NCBI GenBank assembly: GCA_021502835.1
Contig: JAKFGP010000052.1
Location: forward strand, 62,001 to 126,000
Length of the DNA: 64,000 bases
Direction of reading: 5' to 3'
Source: Streptomyces thinghirensis
GTDB lineage: Bacteria; Actinomycetota; Actinomycetia; Streptomycetales; Streptomycetaceae
Positions within the stretch are counted from its first letter, which is position 1. Every line of letters starts with the position of its first letter. Below the pieces are notes generated by a model that saw only the letters and a program-made list of their open reading frames with translations, ran no database searches and was not told where the DNA came from. Made by a program: the position numbers and the translations under genes. Of this stretch, positions 40,027-49,652 are shown one piece after another.

Positions 40027-40616
40027 ATGACCGTCGTAGACGACAGGATCGCCATGGCCGACATCAGTACGGAGCGCTTGGACGAGTGGTTCGAGCGGCT
40101 TGAACGGATGCCTGTCCCCGAAGGATTCAGGGCTGAGATCGTCGGGGGCACCGTCTACATGACACCGCAGCGCGGCACCCATTGGGAAATCATCTTCGAG
40201 ATCGCGTCGGACATCAGGTTCCGTTTCGAAGGCGCGCAAAGGTGCTCTCCGATGTCCGCATCGACTTCCCGGGCCACGAGAACGGTTTCTGCCCGGACGT
40301 CGTCAAGATGCGCGACGGTGCGAAGGAGGACGACACAGGCCACACTGGCGCCACGAGGACGTCGAGTTCGTCGCCGAGGTCATCTCCCAGGGCACCGCCG
40401 CCAACGACTACGGCCCCAAGAAGCTCGCGTACGCCGCCGCCGAGGTCCCCCTTTATCTCATCGCCGACCCATACCAGGGCCGTTGCCACATCTTCACGCA
40501 CCCCAAGGACGGCGACTACACGACCGAGACCAGGGTCGCCTTCGGACAGGAATCTGGACCTCACCGACACCGTCCTCGGCCCTCACTCTCAGGACCGACG
40601 CCTTCCCCGCGACTGA
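40027..40616 (+). CDS. Uma2 family putative endonuclease
   Basis: About 196 residues of the restriction-endonuclease-like Uma2/DUF820 family, highly multiplied in Streptomyces. MTVVDDRIAMADISTERLDE, WFERLERMPVPEGFRAEIVG, GTVYMTPQRGTHWEIIFEIA, VLSDVRIDFPGHENGFCPDV, EFVAEVISQGTAANDYGPKK and LAYAAAEVPLYLIADPYQGR. The PD-(D/E)xK-type residues (D in CPDV, E in AEVIS, K in PKKLAYA) are present. Three frame changes. Role unknown; not linked to an R-M or defence gene here. Confidence 0.88.
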
Positions 40617-40668
40617 CCGACCGAACCCGCTTGCCTGGAGCGCACTCCAAGTCGTTGGCTTGGGGACC

Positions 40669-41661
40669 ATGAAGTACACGCAGCTCGGACGCACAGGACT
40701 CAAGGTCAGCCGGCTCGTCCTCGGGACCATGAACTTCGGTCCGCAGACCGACGAGGCCGACAGCCACGCCATCATGGACGCGGCGCTGGACGCCGGCATC
40801 AACTTCTTCGACACCGCCAACGTGTACGGCTGGGGCGAGAACAAGGGCCGTACCGAGGAGATCATCGGCAACTGGCTCGCCAAGGGCGGCGACCGGCGCG
40901 ACAAGACCGTCCTCGCCACCAAGGTGTACGGCAACATGGCCGCCGACGGCGAGGCGTGGCCCAACCACGACAAGCTCTCCGCCGTGAACATCCGGCGGGC
41001 CGTCGACGCCAGCCTCAAGCGGCTGCGGACCGACCGCATCGACCTGTACCAGTTCCACCACATCGACCGCGCCACCGGGTTCGACGAGATCTGGCAGGCC
41101 ATCGACACCCTGGTCCAGCAGGGGCAAGGTGCTCTACGCCGGGTCCTCGAACTTCCCCGGGTACAAGATCGCCCAGGCCAACGAGACCGCCGCCCGGCGC
41201 GGCGGCACCATCGGGCTGGTCAGCGAGCAGTGCCTGTACAACCTGGCCGAGCGCCGCGCCGAGATGGAGGTCATCCCGGCCGCGCGGGACTACGGCCTCG
41301 GCGTCATCCCGTGGTCGCCGCTGCACGGCGGACTGCTCGGCGGGGTCCTGAAGAAGGAGGTCCAGGGCGGACGGCGCGCCTCCGGGCGGGCCGCCGACGT
41401 CCTGGCCGACCCCGCGGGCCGCGCACAGATCCAGGCCTACGAGGACCTGCTCGACAAGCACGGCGTCGAGCCCGGCGAGGCCGCGCTGGCCTGGCTGCTG
41501 ACCCGGCCCGGCGTGACCGGCCCGATCGTCGGCCCGCGCACGGCCGAGCAGCTCACGTCGGCGCTGCGGGCCGTGGAGCTGGAGCTGTCGGACGAGCTGC
41601 TGACCGGGCTGGACGAGGTCTTCCCGGGGCCGGGTCCGTCGCCGGAGGCGTTCGCCTGTAG
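40669..41661 (+). CDS. aldo/keto reductase
   Basis: NADPH-dependent oxidoreductase with a TIM barrel; about 330 residues. MKYTQLGRTGLKVSRLVLGT, DAGINFFDTANVYGWGENKG (catalytic Asp and Tyr), KTVLATKVYGNMAADGEAWP (Lys), RTDRIDLYQFHHIDRATGFD (His), KVLYAGSSNFPGYKIAQANE, and the cofactor segment GPIVGPRTAEQLTSALRAVE. One frame change near 41130. The stop is reached at 41659-41661 only with a base restored (FAW-stop), otherwise the frame overruns. Similar to YajO/Tas-type reductases. Confidence 0.93.
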   Translation: MKYTQLGRTGLKVSRLVLGTMNFGPQTDEADSHAIMDAALDAGINFFDTANVYGWGENKGRTEEIIGNWLAKGGDRRDKTVLATKVYGNMAADGEAWPNHDKLSAVNIRRAVDASLKRLRTDRIDLYQFHHIDRATGFDEIWQAIDTLVQQGQGALRRVLELPRVQDRPGQRDRRPARRHHRAGQRAVPVQPGRAPRRDGGHPGRAGLRPRRHPVVAAARRTARRGPEEGGPGRTARLRAGRRRPGRPRGPRTDPGLRGPARQARRRARRGRAGLAADPARRDRPDRRPAHGRAAHVGAAGRGAGAVGRAADRAGRGLPGAGSVAGGVRL

Positions 41662-41696
41662 TGGCGTGAGCGGGGTGGCGGCCGCCGCACGGCTGC

Positions 41697-41782
41697 TCAG
41701 CCGAGGGCCGCCGCCACCGCCACCACCACGAGCATCAGCACGAGCACACCGGCCATGATCCGTTACGGGTCTTCGGGTCCAC
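41697..41782 (-). CDS. tiny single-pass membrane protein, about 28 residues
   Basis: GTG at 41780-41782 opens VDPKTRN; restoring one base after AAC gives RIMAGVLVLMLVVVAVAAAL and then a stop at 41697-41699. A charged N-terminus followed by a single hydrophobic helix is typical of small bacterial membrane peptides. It sits between convergent and same-strand genes in a 130-bp gap. Its coding nature rests on the clean amphipathic-to-hydrophobic pattern only. Confidence 0.45.
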
Positions 41783-41792
41783 GCCCCCGAGC

Positions 41793-42367
41793 CTAACCGG
41801 AGGCGCCGAGCGGGCCGCGGGCGACCGTCTCGTAACGGGGCTGCTCGCCCGGCACCCCGGACCCGGCAGGTTGCTGCGCACCAGCGCCAGGCCGGTCACG
41901 GTCCAGGTGCGGCTCGTGAAGCCGTCCAGCGTCTCGACGTACGGGCGCACGTCGAACGCCTCCCGGCTGCGGGCCACGGTCAGGTGGGGCTTGTAGCGCC
42001 GGTGCTCGCCCATCTCGACGCCCGCCTTGCGCCCCGCCGACTCCGCCCGGTCCGCGAGCAACCGCAGGGTCGCCACGTCACCCTCAGCTCCGGCCCACAG
42101 GGCCGCCCGTGCCCGAACTGGCCGCCCCCGCGCAGCGCCAGCTCGAAGGGCGCGGTGCGGTGGGCCGCCCGCTCCAGGCGGGCCGACAGATCGGGTACGA
42201 GGTCGTCGTCCACCTCCCCGTAGAAGGCGAGCGTGAGGTGCCACCCCGGGCGGCCGGTCCAGCGCAGCCCGTCCGCACCGGGCAGCGTCCGCAGCGCGGC
42301 CACCTCGGCGGCGCGAGGGCGGCGGTGACGTCCTCGGGGGGCAGTACGGCGGCGAACAGCGTCTCAC
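41793..42367 (-). CDS. 2'-5' RNA ligase-like / RNA 2',3'-cyclic phosphodiesterase (ThpR)
   Basis: About 190 residues of the 2H phosphoesterase family. Two HxT/S motifs define it: GWHLTLAFYGEVDDDLVPDL and RYKPHLTVARSREAFDVRPY. Between them: SARLERAAHRTAPFELALRG and DVATLRLLADRAESAGRKAG. The start is the GTG at 42365-42367; the C-terminus is ETVARGPLGASG after a frame change near 41850. Four changes in total. RNA end processing is the family role; the cellular substrate is unknown. Confidence 0.85.
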
Positions 42368-42403
42368 GACGTCACCCCTGTCAGGACCCGTACCGCCGGG
42401 CCC

Positions 42404-43778
42404 CTACGCCGCCGGCGCCAGCTCCTCGCGCCGCTCTCGCGGCACGAAGCGCACCTGCGGATGCCCCCGGTGCCAGCCGACCGACAGGCGCAGGTTGCCC
42501 CACGCGGGCCAGGATCAGGCCGATGACGATCGCGGCCGTCGCGGCCACCAGCGCCGCCCGCGGCGAAAGCCCGCCCGGGCTCCGTACGTGTCCGTCACCC
42601 AGCCGACGATCGGGGCGCCGACCGGGGAACCGCCGAGGAAGACCATCATGTACAGGGCCATCACGCGGCCCCGCATGGCCGGGTCGGTGGACATCTGGAT
42701 GCTGGTGTTGGCGGTGACGTTGACCGTCATGCTGAAGACGCCGATCGGGACCATCAGCAGCGCGAACAGCCACAGCTCGGGTGCCCGTCGCCGCCACCAT
42801 CTCCAGGGCGCCGAAGGCGAGCGCCGCCGCGATCAGGACGCGCAGCCGGGCCGTGCCGCGCCGGGCGGCGAGCAGGGCGCCGGCCAGCGAGCCGACGGCC
42901 ATGAGGGTGTTGAAGAGGCTGTAGGCGCCGGCCCCCGCGTCGAAGACGTCGTCGGCGAAGGCGGACGGGAAGACCGGGAAGTTGAAGCCGAAGGTGCCGA
43001 TGAAGCCGACCAGCACGATGGTCCAGATCAGCTCGGGGCGGCCGGCGACGTAGGTGCAGGCCCTCGCGGAGCTGTCCCTGCGCCGCGCGGGGCGCGCTGG
43101 ACGGCGTGCAGTTCGCGGGCGCGCATCAGCACCAGGCAGCTCAGCGGCGCGACGAAGGACAGGCCGTTGGCGAGGAACGCCCAGCCGGTGCCCACGCCGG
43201 TGATCATCAGACCGGCGACGGCGGGGCCGACCAGGCGGGCCGACTGGAAGTTGGCCGAGTTGAGGCTGACCGCGTTCTGGAGCTGGTCGCGGCCGACCAG
43301 CTCGGCGACGAAGGACTGGCGGGCCGGGTTGTCGACGACCGTGGCCAGGCCCATCGCGAAGGCGGCGACGTAGACGTGCCAGACCTGGACGTGGCCGGTC
43401 AGGGTGAGGACGGCGAGGAAGAGCGCGGTCAGGGCCATCGCGGACTGGGTCACCAGCAGCGTGGGCGCTTGCGCAGGCGGTCGACGAGGACGCCGCCGTA
43501 GAGGCCGAAGAGCAGCATCGGCAGGAACTGCAGGGCCGTGGTGATACCGACGGCCGCCGAGGAGCCGGTGAGGCTGAGCACCAGCCAGTCCTGGGCGATG
43601 CGCTGCATCCAGGTGCCGATGTTGGAGACGACCTGGCCCAGGAAGAACAGGCGGTAGTTCCGGACCCGGAGGGAGGCGAACATCGAGGTCTTGGTCTTGC
43701 GAGGGGCGTCGGGGGGGCGGTCGGGTCGTCGTGGCCGTCAGGTGCGGGGGCGGAAGCTGCTCCGGGTCCCGTACTCAA
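42404..43778 (-). CDS. MFS transporter
   Basis: Major facilitator exporter, about 458 residues. TTG start with GGAGG upstream (STGPGAASAPAPDG); then FASLRVRNYRLFFLGQVVSN, IGTWMQRIAQDWLVLSLTGS, LQFLPMLLFGLYGGVLVDRL, YVAAFAMGLATVVDNPARQS (MFS motif variant), LMITGVGTGWAFLANGLSFV, WTIVLVGFIGTFGFNFPVFP, DPAMRGRVMALYMMVFLGGS and ALVAATAAIVIGLILARVG. This is the enterobactin/macrolide-exporter-like subgroup. Frame changes near 43690, 43465, 43065, 42780, 42550. It follows the MarR gene on the same strand, which likely controls it. Confidence 0.9.
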
Positions 43779-43805
43779 AAGGGTTCGCCTCCTCGCGAAT
43801 GCTGC

Positions 43806-44244
43806 TTACCGGTGTGCGAGCTTCTCCAGCACGGGGGCGGCGGCGCGCAGTTTCGCCCACTCGTCCTCGTCGAGTCCCTCGACCAGCGTGGCCAGGAACG
43901 CGTTCCGCTTGCGGCGGCTCTCCTCGAGCATCACCACGGCCTGCTCGGTCTGCGTCACGACCTTCTGGCGCCGGTCCTCGGGATGCGGCTCCAGCCGGAC
44001 CAGCCCCTTCGCCTCCAGAAGCGCCACGATGCGGGTCATCGAGGGCGGCTGGACGTGTTCCCTTGCGGGCCAGCTCGCCCGGGGTGGCGCTGCCGCAGAG
44101 GGACAGGGTGCCCAGCACCGACATCTCGGTCGGGCTGAGCGACTCGTCGACCCGCTGGTGTTTGAGCCGACGGGACAACCGCATCACGGCGGAGCGCAGG
44201 GAGTTCACGGCGGCGGCGTCGTCGCCATGCTTGAGGTCCGACAT
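43806..44244 (-). CDS. MarR-family regulator
   Basis: About 146 residues: MSDLKHGDDAAAVNSLRSAV, MRLSRRLKHQRVDESLSPTE, MSVLGTLSLCGSATPGELAR (recognition region), SMTRIVALLEAKGLVRLEPH, EDRRQKVVTQTEQAVVMLEE. One frame change near 44060. It is 27 bases upstream of the MFS gene, forming an evident regulator-pump operon. The leader contains CTAATGAGTTACGCTAAG, an imperfect AT-rich palindrome overlapping the start that could be its own operator. Confidence 0.9.
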
Positions 44245-44400
44245 GTTCCTTAGCGTAACTCATTAGTCTCGCGAAATACCACCGCTCACCCGCCCGCGTG
44301 CCCGTGAGGCCCGCCACTGAAACCCGGACTTCACCCGTACGAGTGAGCTGTTTCCGGAAACCGGAGCATCACCCGGCCGGTGGGGGCGACCCTCGTGCGC

Positions 44401-44582
44401 ATGGGGACCAGCGTGCTCAGCCTGCGGATGGACGGGGAGCTGCTCGACCGGCTCCGGCACCATGCGGCGAAAGGGGAATGAGCGTCCAGGACTATGTCGT
44501 CCGGACGCTCATTCGGGATGACTTCGACGAGCGGTTCCAGTCCGCCGTGGAGGAGACGGAACGGTTCTACGGGGTCACGTGA
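44401..44582 (+). CDS. small ribbon-helix-helix-like protein
   Basis: About 60 residues: MGTSVLSLRMDGELLDRLRH, HAAKRGMSVQDYVVRTLIRD, DFDERFQSAVEETERFYGVT. A short beta strand (SVLSLRM) then two helices is the CopG/Arc fold common in antitoxins and small regulators. A base is missing near 44475. No toxin-like partner is adjacent; the next gene is convergent (NCS2 permease, 10 bases away). Regulatory target unknown. Confidence 0.65.
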
Positions 44583-44592
44583 GACCCACCGG

Positions 44593-46051
44593 TCAGGTGA
44601 GACCCAGGGCCGGCATCAGGTAGTAGAAGGCGAACACCGCCGACACCACGTACATCGTGACCGGGACCTCCCGGCCCCGCCCGACCGCCAGGCGCAGCAC
44701 CGAGAAGGTGATGAAGCCCATGCCGATGCCGTTGGTGATCGAGTAGGTGAACGGCATCATCAGCATCGTCATGAAGGCCGGGATCGCGATCGTGAAGTCG
44801 GACCAGTCGATCTCCCGGATCGAGCCGGCCAGGATCAGGAAGCCGACCGCGACCAGCGCCGGAGTGGCCGCCTGGGACGGGACCATCGTGGCGACCGGCG
44901 TGAGGAACAGCGCCACCGCGAAGAGCGCGCCGGAGACGATGTTGGCGAAGCCGGTGCGCGCGCCCTCGCCGACGCCGGCCGTGGACTCCACGAAGCAGGT
45001 CGTGGCCGAGGCGGAGCTGGCACCGCCCGCGGCGACCGCGACGCCGTCGACGAAGAGGACCTTGTTGATGCCCGGCATCTGGCCCTGGGCGTCGGTCAGC
45101 TTCGCCTCGTCGCTGACGGCCATGATCGTGCCCATGGCGTCGAAGAAGCACGACAGCAGGACGGTGAAGACGAACAGCACGCCGGTCAGGACGCCGACCT
45201 TCTCGAAGCCGCCGAACAGGCTGACCTCGCCGACCAGGCCGAAGTCGGGGGTGGCGACGGGGTTGCCGGGCCACTCGGGGGTGGTCAGGCCCCAGGAGGG
45301 GATGTCGGCGACCGCGTTGATGATCATCGCGAGGACGGTCATCACGACGATGGAGATGAGGATCGCGCCAGGGGTCCTGCGGACGATCAGCGCCAGGGTG
45401 AGCAGCACACCGAGGGCGAAGACCAGCACCGGCCAGCCGAGCAGGTGACCGCCGGTGCCCAGCTGGAGGGGAACGGTGGTCTGGGCGGCGTCCGGCATCC
45501 GGGTGACGAACCCCGAGTCGACCAGGCCGATCAGCATGATGAACAGGCCGATACCGATGGCGATGGCCTTGCGCAGGCCGTAGGGCACGGCGTTCATCAC
45601 GCGCTCCGCAGGCCGGTGGCGACCAGCAGCATGACGATGAAACCGGCCAGCACCACCATGCCCATGGCGTCCGGCCAGGACATCCGCGGGCGAGCTGGAG
45701 GGCGACGACGGAGTTGACGCCGAGGCCCGCGGCGAGCGCGATCGGGACGTTGCCGATGACGCCCATCAGGAGCGTGGTGAACGCCGCCGTCAGGGCGGTC
45801 GCGGTGACCAGCTGACCGTTGTCGAGCTGGTTGCCGTACATGTCCTTCGCGCTGCCCAGGATGATCGGGTTCAGCACGATGATGTAGGCCATCGCGAAGA
45901 AGGTGGCGAAAACCGCCGCGGATCTCACGGGGCAGCGTGCTGCCGCGCTCGGAGATCCTGAAGTACCGGTCGAGGCCGTTCTGCGGGGGGCCGCCTGTCT
46001 TCGGGCGACTCGGGGGACGGGGGGGACCTTGGCGGAGGCCGAGGTGGGCAT
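44593..46051 (-). CDS. NCS2 family purine permease (AzgA-like)
   Basis: Proton-coupled nucleobase transporter, about 486 residues, most like the adenine/guanine/hypoxanthine AzgA group. N-terminus MPTSASAKVPPVP; LDRYFRISERGSTLPREIRG, FATFFAMAYIIVLNPIILGS, GNVPIALAAGLGVNSVVALQ, AIAIGIGLFIMLIGLVDSGF, FDAMGTIMAVSDEAKLTDAQ, SSASATTCFVESTAGVGEGA (family signature) and TYSITNGIGMGFITFSVLRL. Frame changes near 46010, 45910, 45690 and 45605. It is divergent from the DUF2530 gene, a usual Streptomyces pairing. Confidence 0.92.
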
Positions 46052-46232
46052 GCGAGGACCTCATCACCAACAGGTTCCCCCACGGCCTTATTGGTGTTTC
46101 CTACGAATGAAAGCGGTCAGAGACAAACGGGTTCAGTATGAACGTATGAGCCACCCGAGCGCTATCTCCGCGCGTAGACCCGTGTGGTGCGGTTCGGTGA
46201 ACGCGCGGTCGGCCTCCTCGTAAGCTGTACGC

Positions 46233-46487
46233 ATGAAGAAGTGGACACCCACGCACGAGGCGCCGGAGCCCCTGGAGGGCCCCGTGGTTCCGACCATCGT
46301 CGGCGGCACCGTCCTCTGGTTCGTCCTCTTCCTGGCGCAGCTGCCGTTCTACGGCTGGTTCGAGGACCGCGGGCACACCTGGTGGGTGTGGACCTGCCTG
46401 GCCGGCGCCGGGCTCGGACTGATCGGCATCTGGTACGTGCGGGGGCGCGACGCCGCGCTCGCGCGGGCCGCACGGGACGACGCCTGA
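46233..46487 (+). CDS. DUF2530 membrane protein
   Basis: Unbroken 84 residues: MKKWTPTHEAPEPLEGPVVP, two membrane segments (TIVGGTVLWFVLFLAQLPFY and WWVWTCLAGAGLGLIGIWYV), tail RGRDAALARAARDDA. Small actinobacterial membrane family of unknown role next to NCS2 permeases. There is no Shine-Dalgarno; TAAGCT at 46221-46226 could be a -10 box 7 bases before ATG, which would make the message leaderless. Confidence 0.9.
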   Translation: MKKWTPTHEAPEPLEGPVVPTIVGGTVLWFVLFLAQLPFYGWFEDRGHTWWVWTCLAGAGLGLIGIWYVRGRDAALARAARDDA

Positions 46488-46492
46488 CACCC

Positions 46493-47101
46493 GTGCCCGA
46501 GCCGCCCGAGCTGCCTGATCTTCCCGATCCGGCCGATCCGGCCGATCCGGCCGAGCTGCGACTGCTCCGGCTCGACCACGCGCCCGCGCTGCTCGCCTTC
46601 GAGCGGGAGAACCGCGCCTGGTTCGCCGCCTCGGTGCCCGACCGGGGCGAGGACTACTTCGCCCGGTTCGACGAGCGCCTCCGCGGGCTGCTGGCCGAGC
46701 AGGAGGCCGGGATCTGCTTCTTCCACGTGCTGGTCGGCCCCGGGGGCGAGGTGCTCGGGCGGGTCAACCTCGTGGACGCGGAGGGTGGTGTCGCCGAGCT
46801 CGGGTACCGGATCGCGGAACGGGCCGCCGGGCGCGGTCTGGCCACCCGGGCCGTACGGGAGGTCTGCGCACTCGCCGCCCGCGCGTACGGGCTGACCGCG
46901 CTGCGGGCCTCGGCCACCCTCGACAACGCGGCCTCACGGGCCGTGCTGGCCCGCACCGGGTTCGTCACCACCGGCACGACATGGCTCGACGGGCGCCCCG
47001 GTCTTACCTACCTGCGCACCCAGGTACCTGGGCATCAGGGGCCGGATCGCCCCGTCCTACCCAGGTCGGAACTTCCCCGCATTCGGCGGGTGAAGCCGTG
47101 A
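46493..47101 (+). CDS. GNAT acetyltransferase (RimJ/RimL-like)
   Basis: Unbroken ~202 residues from a GTG five bases past the DUF2530 stop. Unusual acidic/proline N-terminus PEPPELPDLPDPADPADPAE built from a 9-bp tandem repeat, then LRLLRLDHAPALLAFERENR, FFHVLVGPGGEVLGRVNLVD, the acetyl-CoA loop ERAAGRGLATRAVREVCALA and RASATLDNAASRAVLARTGF. The family acetylates N-terminal amines of proteins or small molecules. Its close spacing suggests cotranscription with DUF2530. Confidence 0.92.
   Translation: MPEPPELPDLPDPADPADPAELRLLRLDHAPALLAFERENRAWFAASVPDRGEDYFARFDERLRGLLAEQEAGICFFHVLVGPGGEVLGRVNLVDAEGGVAELGYRIAERAAGRGLATRAVREVCALAARAYGLTALRASATLDNAASRAVLARTGFVTTGTTWLDGRPGLTYLRTQVPGHQGPDRPVLPRSELPRIRRVKP
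46526..46552 (+). repeat. three tandem copies of a 9-bp unit inside the GNAT gene
   Basis: GATCCGGCC occurs three times in a row, encoding the DPADPADPA stretch. The unit is a multiple of three, so copy-number change would keep the frame. It sits in the unstructured N-terminus, where length variation is probably tolerated. Confidence 0.75.
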
Positions 47102-47123
47102 ATCCGCCCTTACCGTCGAACGC

Positions 47124-49526
47124 ATGACGCATCTCGACGCGGACGACCGACTCGATCCCGCGGACCCCGTACACGCCCTTTCGCCCGCGACCGGACTGAC
47201 CGCGGCCGGGGTCGCCGAACGGGTCGCGCGCGGTCAGGTCAACGACGTCCCGGTGCGCAGCAGCCGCTCACTGGCCGACATCGTCCGTGCCAACGTCTTC
47301 ACCCGGTTCAACGCGATCATCGGCGTGCTCTGGGTGATCATGCTGTTCGTCGCGCCGATCCAGGACAGCCTGTTCGGCTTCGTGATCCTCGCCAACACCG
47401 GCATCGGCATCGTCCAGGAGTGGCGGGCGAAGAAGACCCTCGACCCCTGGCGCTGATCGGCGAGGCCCGCCCGACCGTGCGCCGGGACGGGGACGGCCGC
47501 CGAGGTCAGCACCTCGGAGATCGTGCTGGACGACGTCATCGAGATCGGGCCCGGGGACAAGGTCGTCGTCGACGGGGTGTGCGTCGAGGCGGACGGGCTG
47601 GAGATCGACGAGTCCCTGCTGACCGGCGAGGCCGACCCGGTCGTCAAGCAGCCGGGGGACCAGGTCATGTCGGGCAGCTTCGTGGTCGCGGGCGGCGGCG
47701 CGTTCCGGGCGACCAAGGTGGGGCGCGAGGCGTACGCGGCGCAGCTCGCCGAGGAGGCCTCCCGCTTCACCCTGGTCCAGTCCGAGCTGCGCTCCGGCAT
47801 CTCCACGATCCTGAAGTACGTCACCTGGATGATGGTCCCCACCGCGATCGGCCTGATCCTCAGCCAGCTGGTCGCCGCGACAACGAGCTGGACGACTCCG
47901 TCGCGCGGACGGTCGGCGGCATCGTGCCCATGGTCCCGGAGGGCCTGGTCCTGCTCACCTCGTCGCCTTCGCGATCGGCGTCATCCGGCTCGGCCGCAAG
48001 CAGTGCCTCGTCCAGGAACTGCCCGCCATCGAGGGCCTGGCCCGCGTCGACACCGTCTGCCTGGACAAGACCGGCACCCTCACCGAGGGCGGCATGGACG
48101 TCACCGGACTGCGCCCGCTCGACGGCGCCGACGAGGACTACGTCCGTACGGTGCTCGGCGCCCTCGGCGGGTCCGACCCGCGCCCGAACGCCTCCTCCAG
48201 GCGATCATCGACGCCTACCCGGCCGCCGAAGTCGCCGGGGACTGGCGCTGCACCGCGTCCCTGCCCTTCTCCTCCGCCCGCAAGTACAGCGGCGCCACCC
48301 TCGTCGAGGGCGACGGCGCCTTCGGCACGTGGCTGCTGGGCGCGCCCGACGTGCTGCTGGCCGCGGACGACCCCGCACTCGCCGAGACGACGCGGCTCAA
48401 CGAGCAGGGACTGCGCGTACTGCTGCTCGCCCGCGCCACCCGGGCGGCCTGGACGACCCCTCGGTGGCCGAGGGCGTCACGCCCACCGCCCTGGTCGTCC
48501 TGGAGCAGCGGCTGCGCCCGGACGCCGCCGACACCCTGCGCTACTTCGCCGACCAGGACGTCCGCGCCAAGGTCATCTCCGGGGACAACGCGGTGTCGGT
48601 CGGCGCGGTGGCCGCCAAGCTCGGGCTGTCCGGCGCCACCGTCGACGCGCGCCGGCTGCCCGCCGAGCGGGAGGGGATGGCCGAGGCGCTCGACGGGGGA
48701 CGGTGTTCGGGCGGGTCACCCCGCAGCAGAAGCGGGACATGGTGGGCGCCCTCCAGTCGCGCGGCCACACGGTCGCGATGACCGGCGACGGCGTGAACGA
48801 CGTCCTGGCGCTCAAGGACGCCGACATCGGGGTGGCGATGGGCTCCGGATCGGAGGCCACCCGGGCGGTCGCGCAGATCGTGCTGCTCAACAACAGCTTC
48901 GCCACGCTGCCCTCGGTGGTGGCCGAGGGCCGCCGGGTCATCGGCAACATCACCCGGGTCGCGACCCTGTTCCTGGTGAAGACCGTGTACTCGGTGCTGC
49001 TGGCGATCCTGGTGGTCTGCTCACAGGTCGAAGTACCCGTTCCTGCCCCGCCACCTCACCCTGCTCTCCACGCTCACCATCGGCGTCCCGGCCTTCTTCC
49101 TGGCCCTCGCCCCGAACAAGGAACGGGCCCAGCCCCACTTCGTACGGCGGGTGATGCGGTACGCGATCCCGGGCGGGGTGCTGGCCGGGGCGGCGACCTT
49201 CACGACGTACCTCGTCGCCCGGCAGCACTACTCCGGGCCGGGCGCGCTGGACGCGGAGACCAGCGCGGCGACGCTGACGCTGTTCCTGATCTCGATGTGG
49301 GTGCTGGCGATCATCGCCCGCCCCTACACGTGGTGGCGCGTGGCGCTGGTGGCGACGATGGGCCTGGGCTTCGTGGTGGCAGCTGGCGGTGCCGTGGCTG
49401 CAGGACTTCTTCGCGCTGAAGCTGGTGGGCGTGACGATGCCGTGGACTGCCGTCGGCATCGCGGTGGTCGGCGCGGGTCTGTTGGAGCTGGCTTGGAGGT
49501 GGGTGGACCGGCGCGTTCCCGCGTGA
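47124..49526 (+). CDS. cation-translocating P-type ATPase (CtpE-like)
   Basis: Membrane cation pump, about 800 residues. Cytoplasmic start [20 protein letters not shown], then [20 protein letters not shown], actuator motif [24 protein letters not shown] loop [13 protein letters not shown], phosphorylation site [19 protein letters not shown], hinge [20 protein letters not shown], and C-terminal helices [59 protein letters not shown]. Closest in my recall to mycobacterial CtpE, linked to calcium uptake. No heavy-metal CPC motif. At least eight frame changes. Confidence 0.9.
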
Positions 49527-49553
49527 CGGTTCGTTGTTCACCGCGGCGCCGTT

Positions 49554-49567
49554 GTGGCTGGTCGCGC
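49554..49567 (+). repeat. interspersed intergenic motif, copy 2
   Basis: GTGGCTGGTCGCGC, identical to 15484-15497. Here it is followed by CACGCGGCGGAGCCGCAT and then the terminator hairpin at 49601, a composite seen in intergenic Streptomyces DNA by my recall. Confidence 0.45.
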
Positions 49568-49600
49568 CCACGCGGCGGAGCCGCATGCCGAACACCGCCC

Positions 49601-49620
49601 CGCGCCCCTGAAGGGGCGCG
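49601..49620. terminator. hairpin between the P-type ATPase and the sacsin-like gene
   Basis: CGCGCCCC (49601-49608) and GGGGCGCG (49613-49620) form an 8-bp stem around TGAA. It lies in the 126-bp gap between two convergent genes, a likely bidirectional terminator. Confidence 0.7.
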
Positions 49621-49652
49621 TCACTCCCCGTCCGACCACATGGCACCGCCCG

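Noticed and set aside
40027..40616. Uma2 protein as part of a defence island
   Set aside because: Neighbours are an aldo-keto reductase and an SGNH hydrolase; Uma2 genes are widely scattered in Streptomyces.
44401..44582. Toxin-antitoxin pair with the ribbon-helix-helix protein
   Set aside because: No small toxin-like gene adjoins it; the neighbours are a MarR gene and a purine permease.
46052..46232. Purine riboswitch upstream of the NCS2 permease
   Set aside because: No conserved purine-riboswitch core or P1-P3 layout is recognisable.
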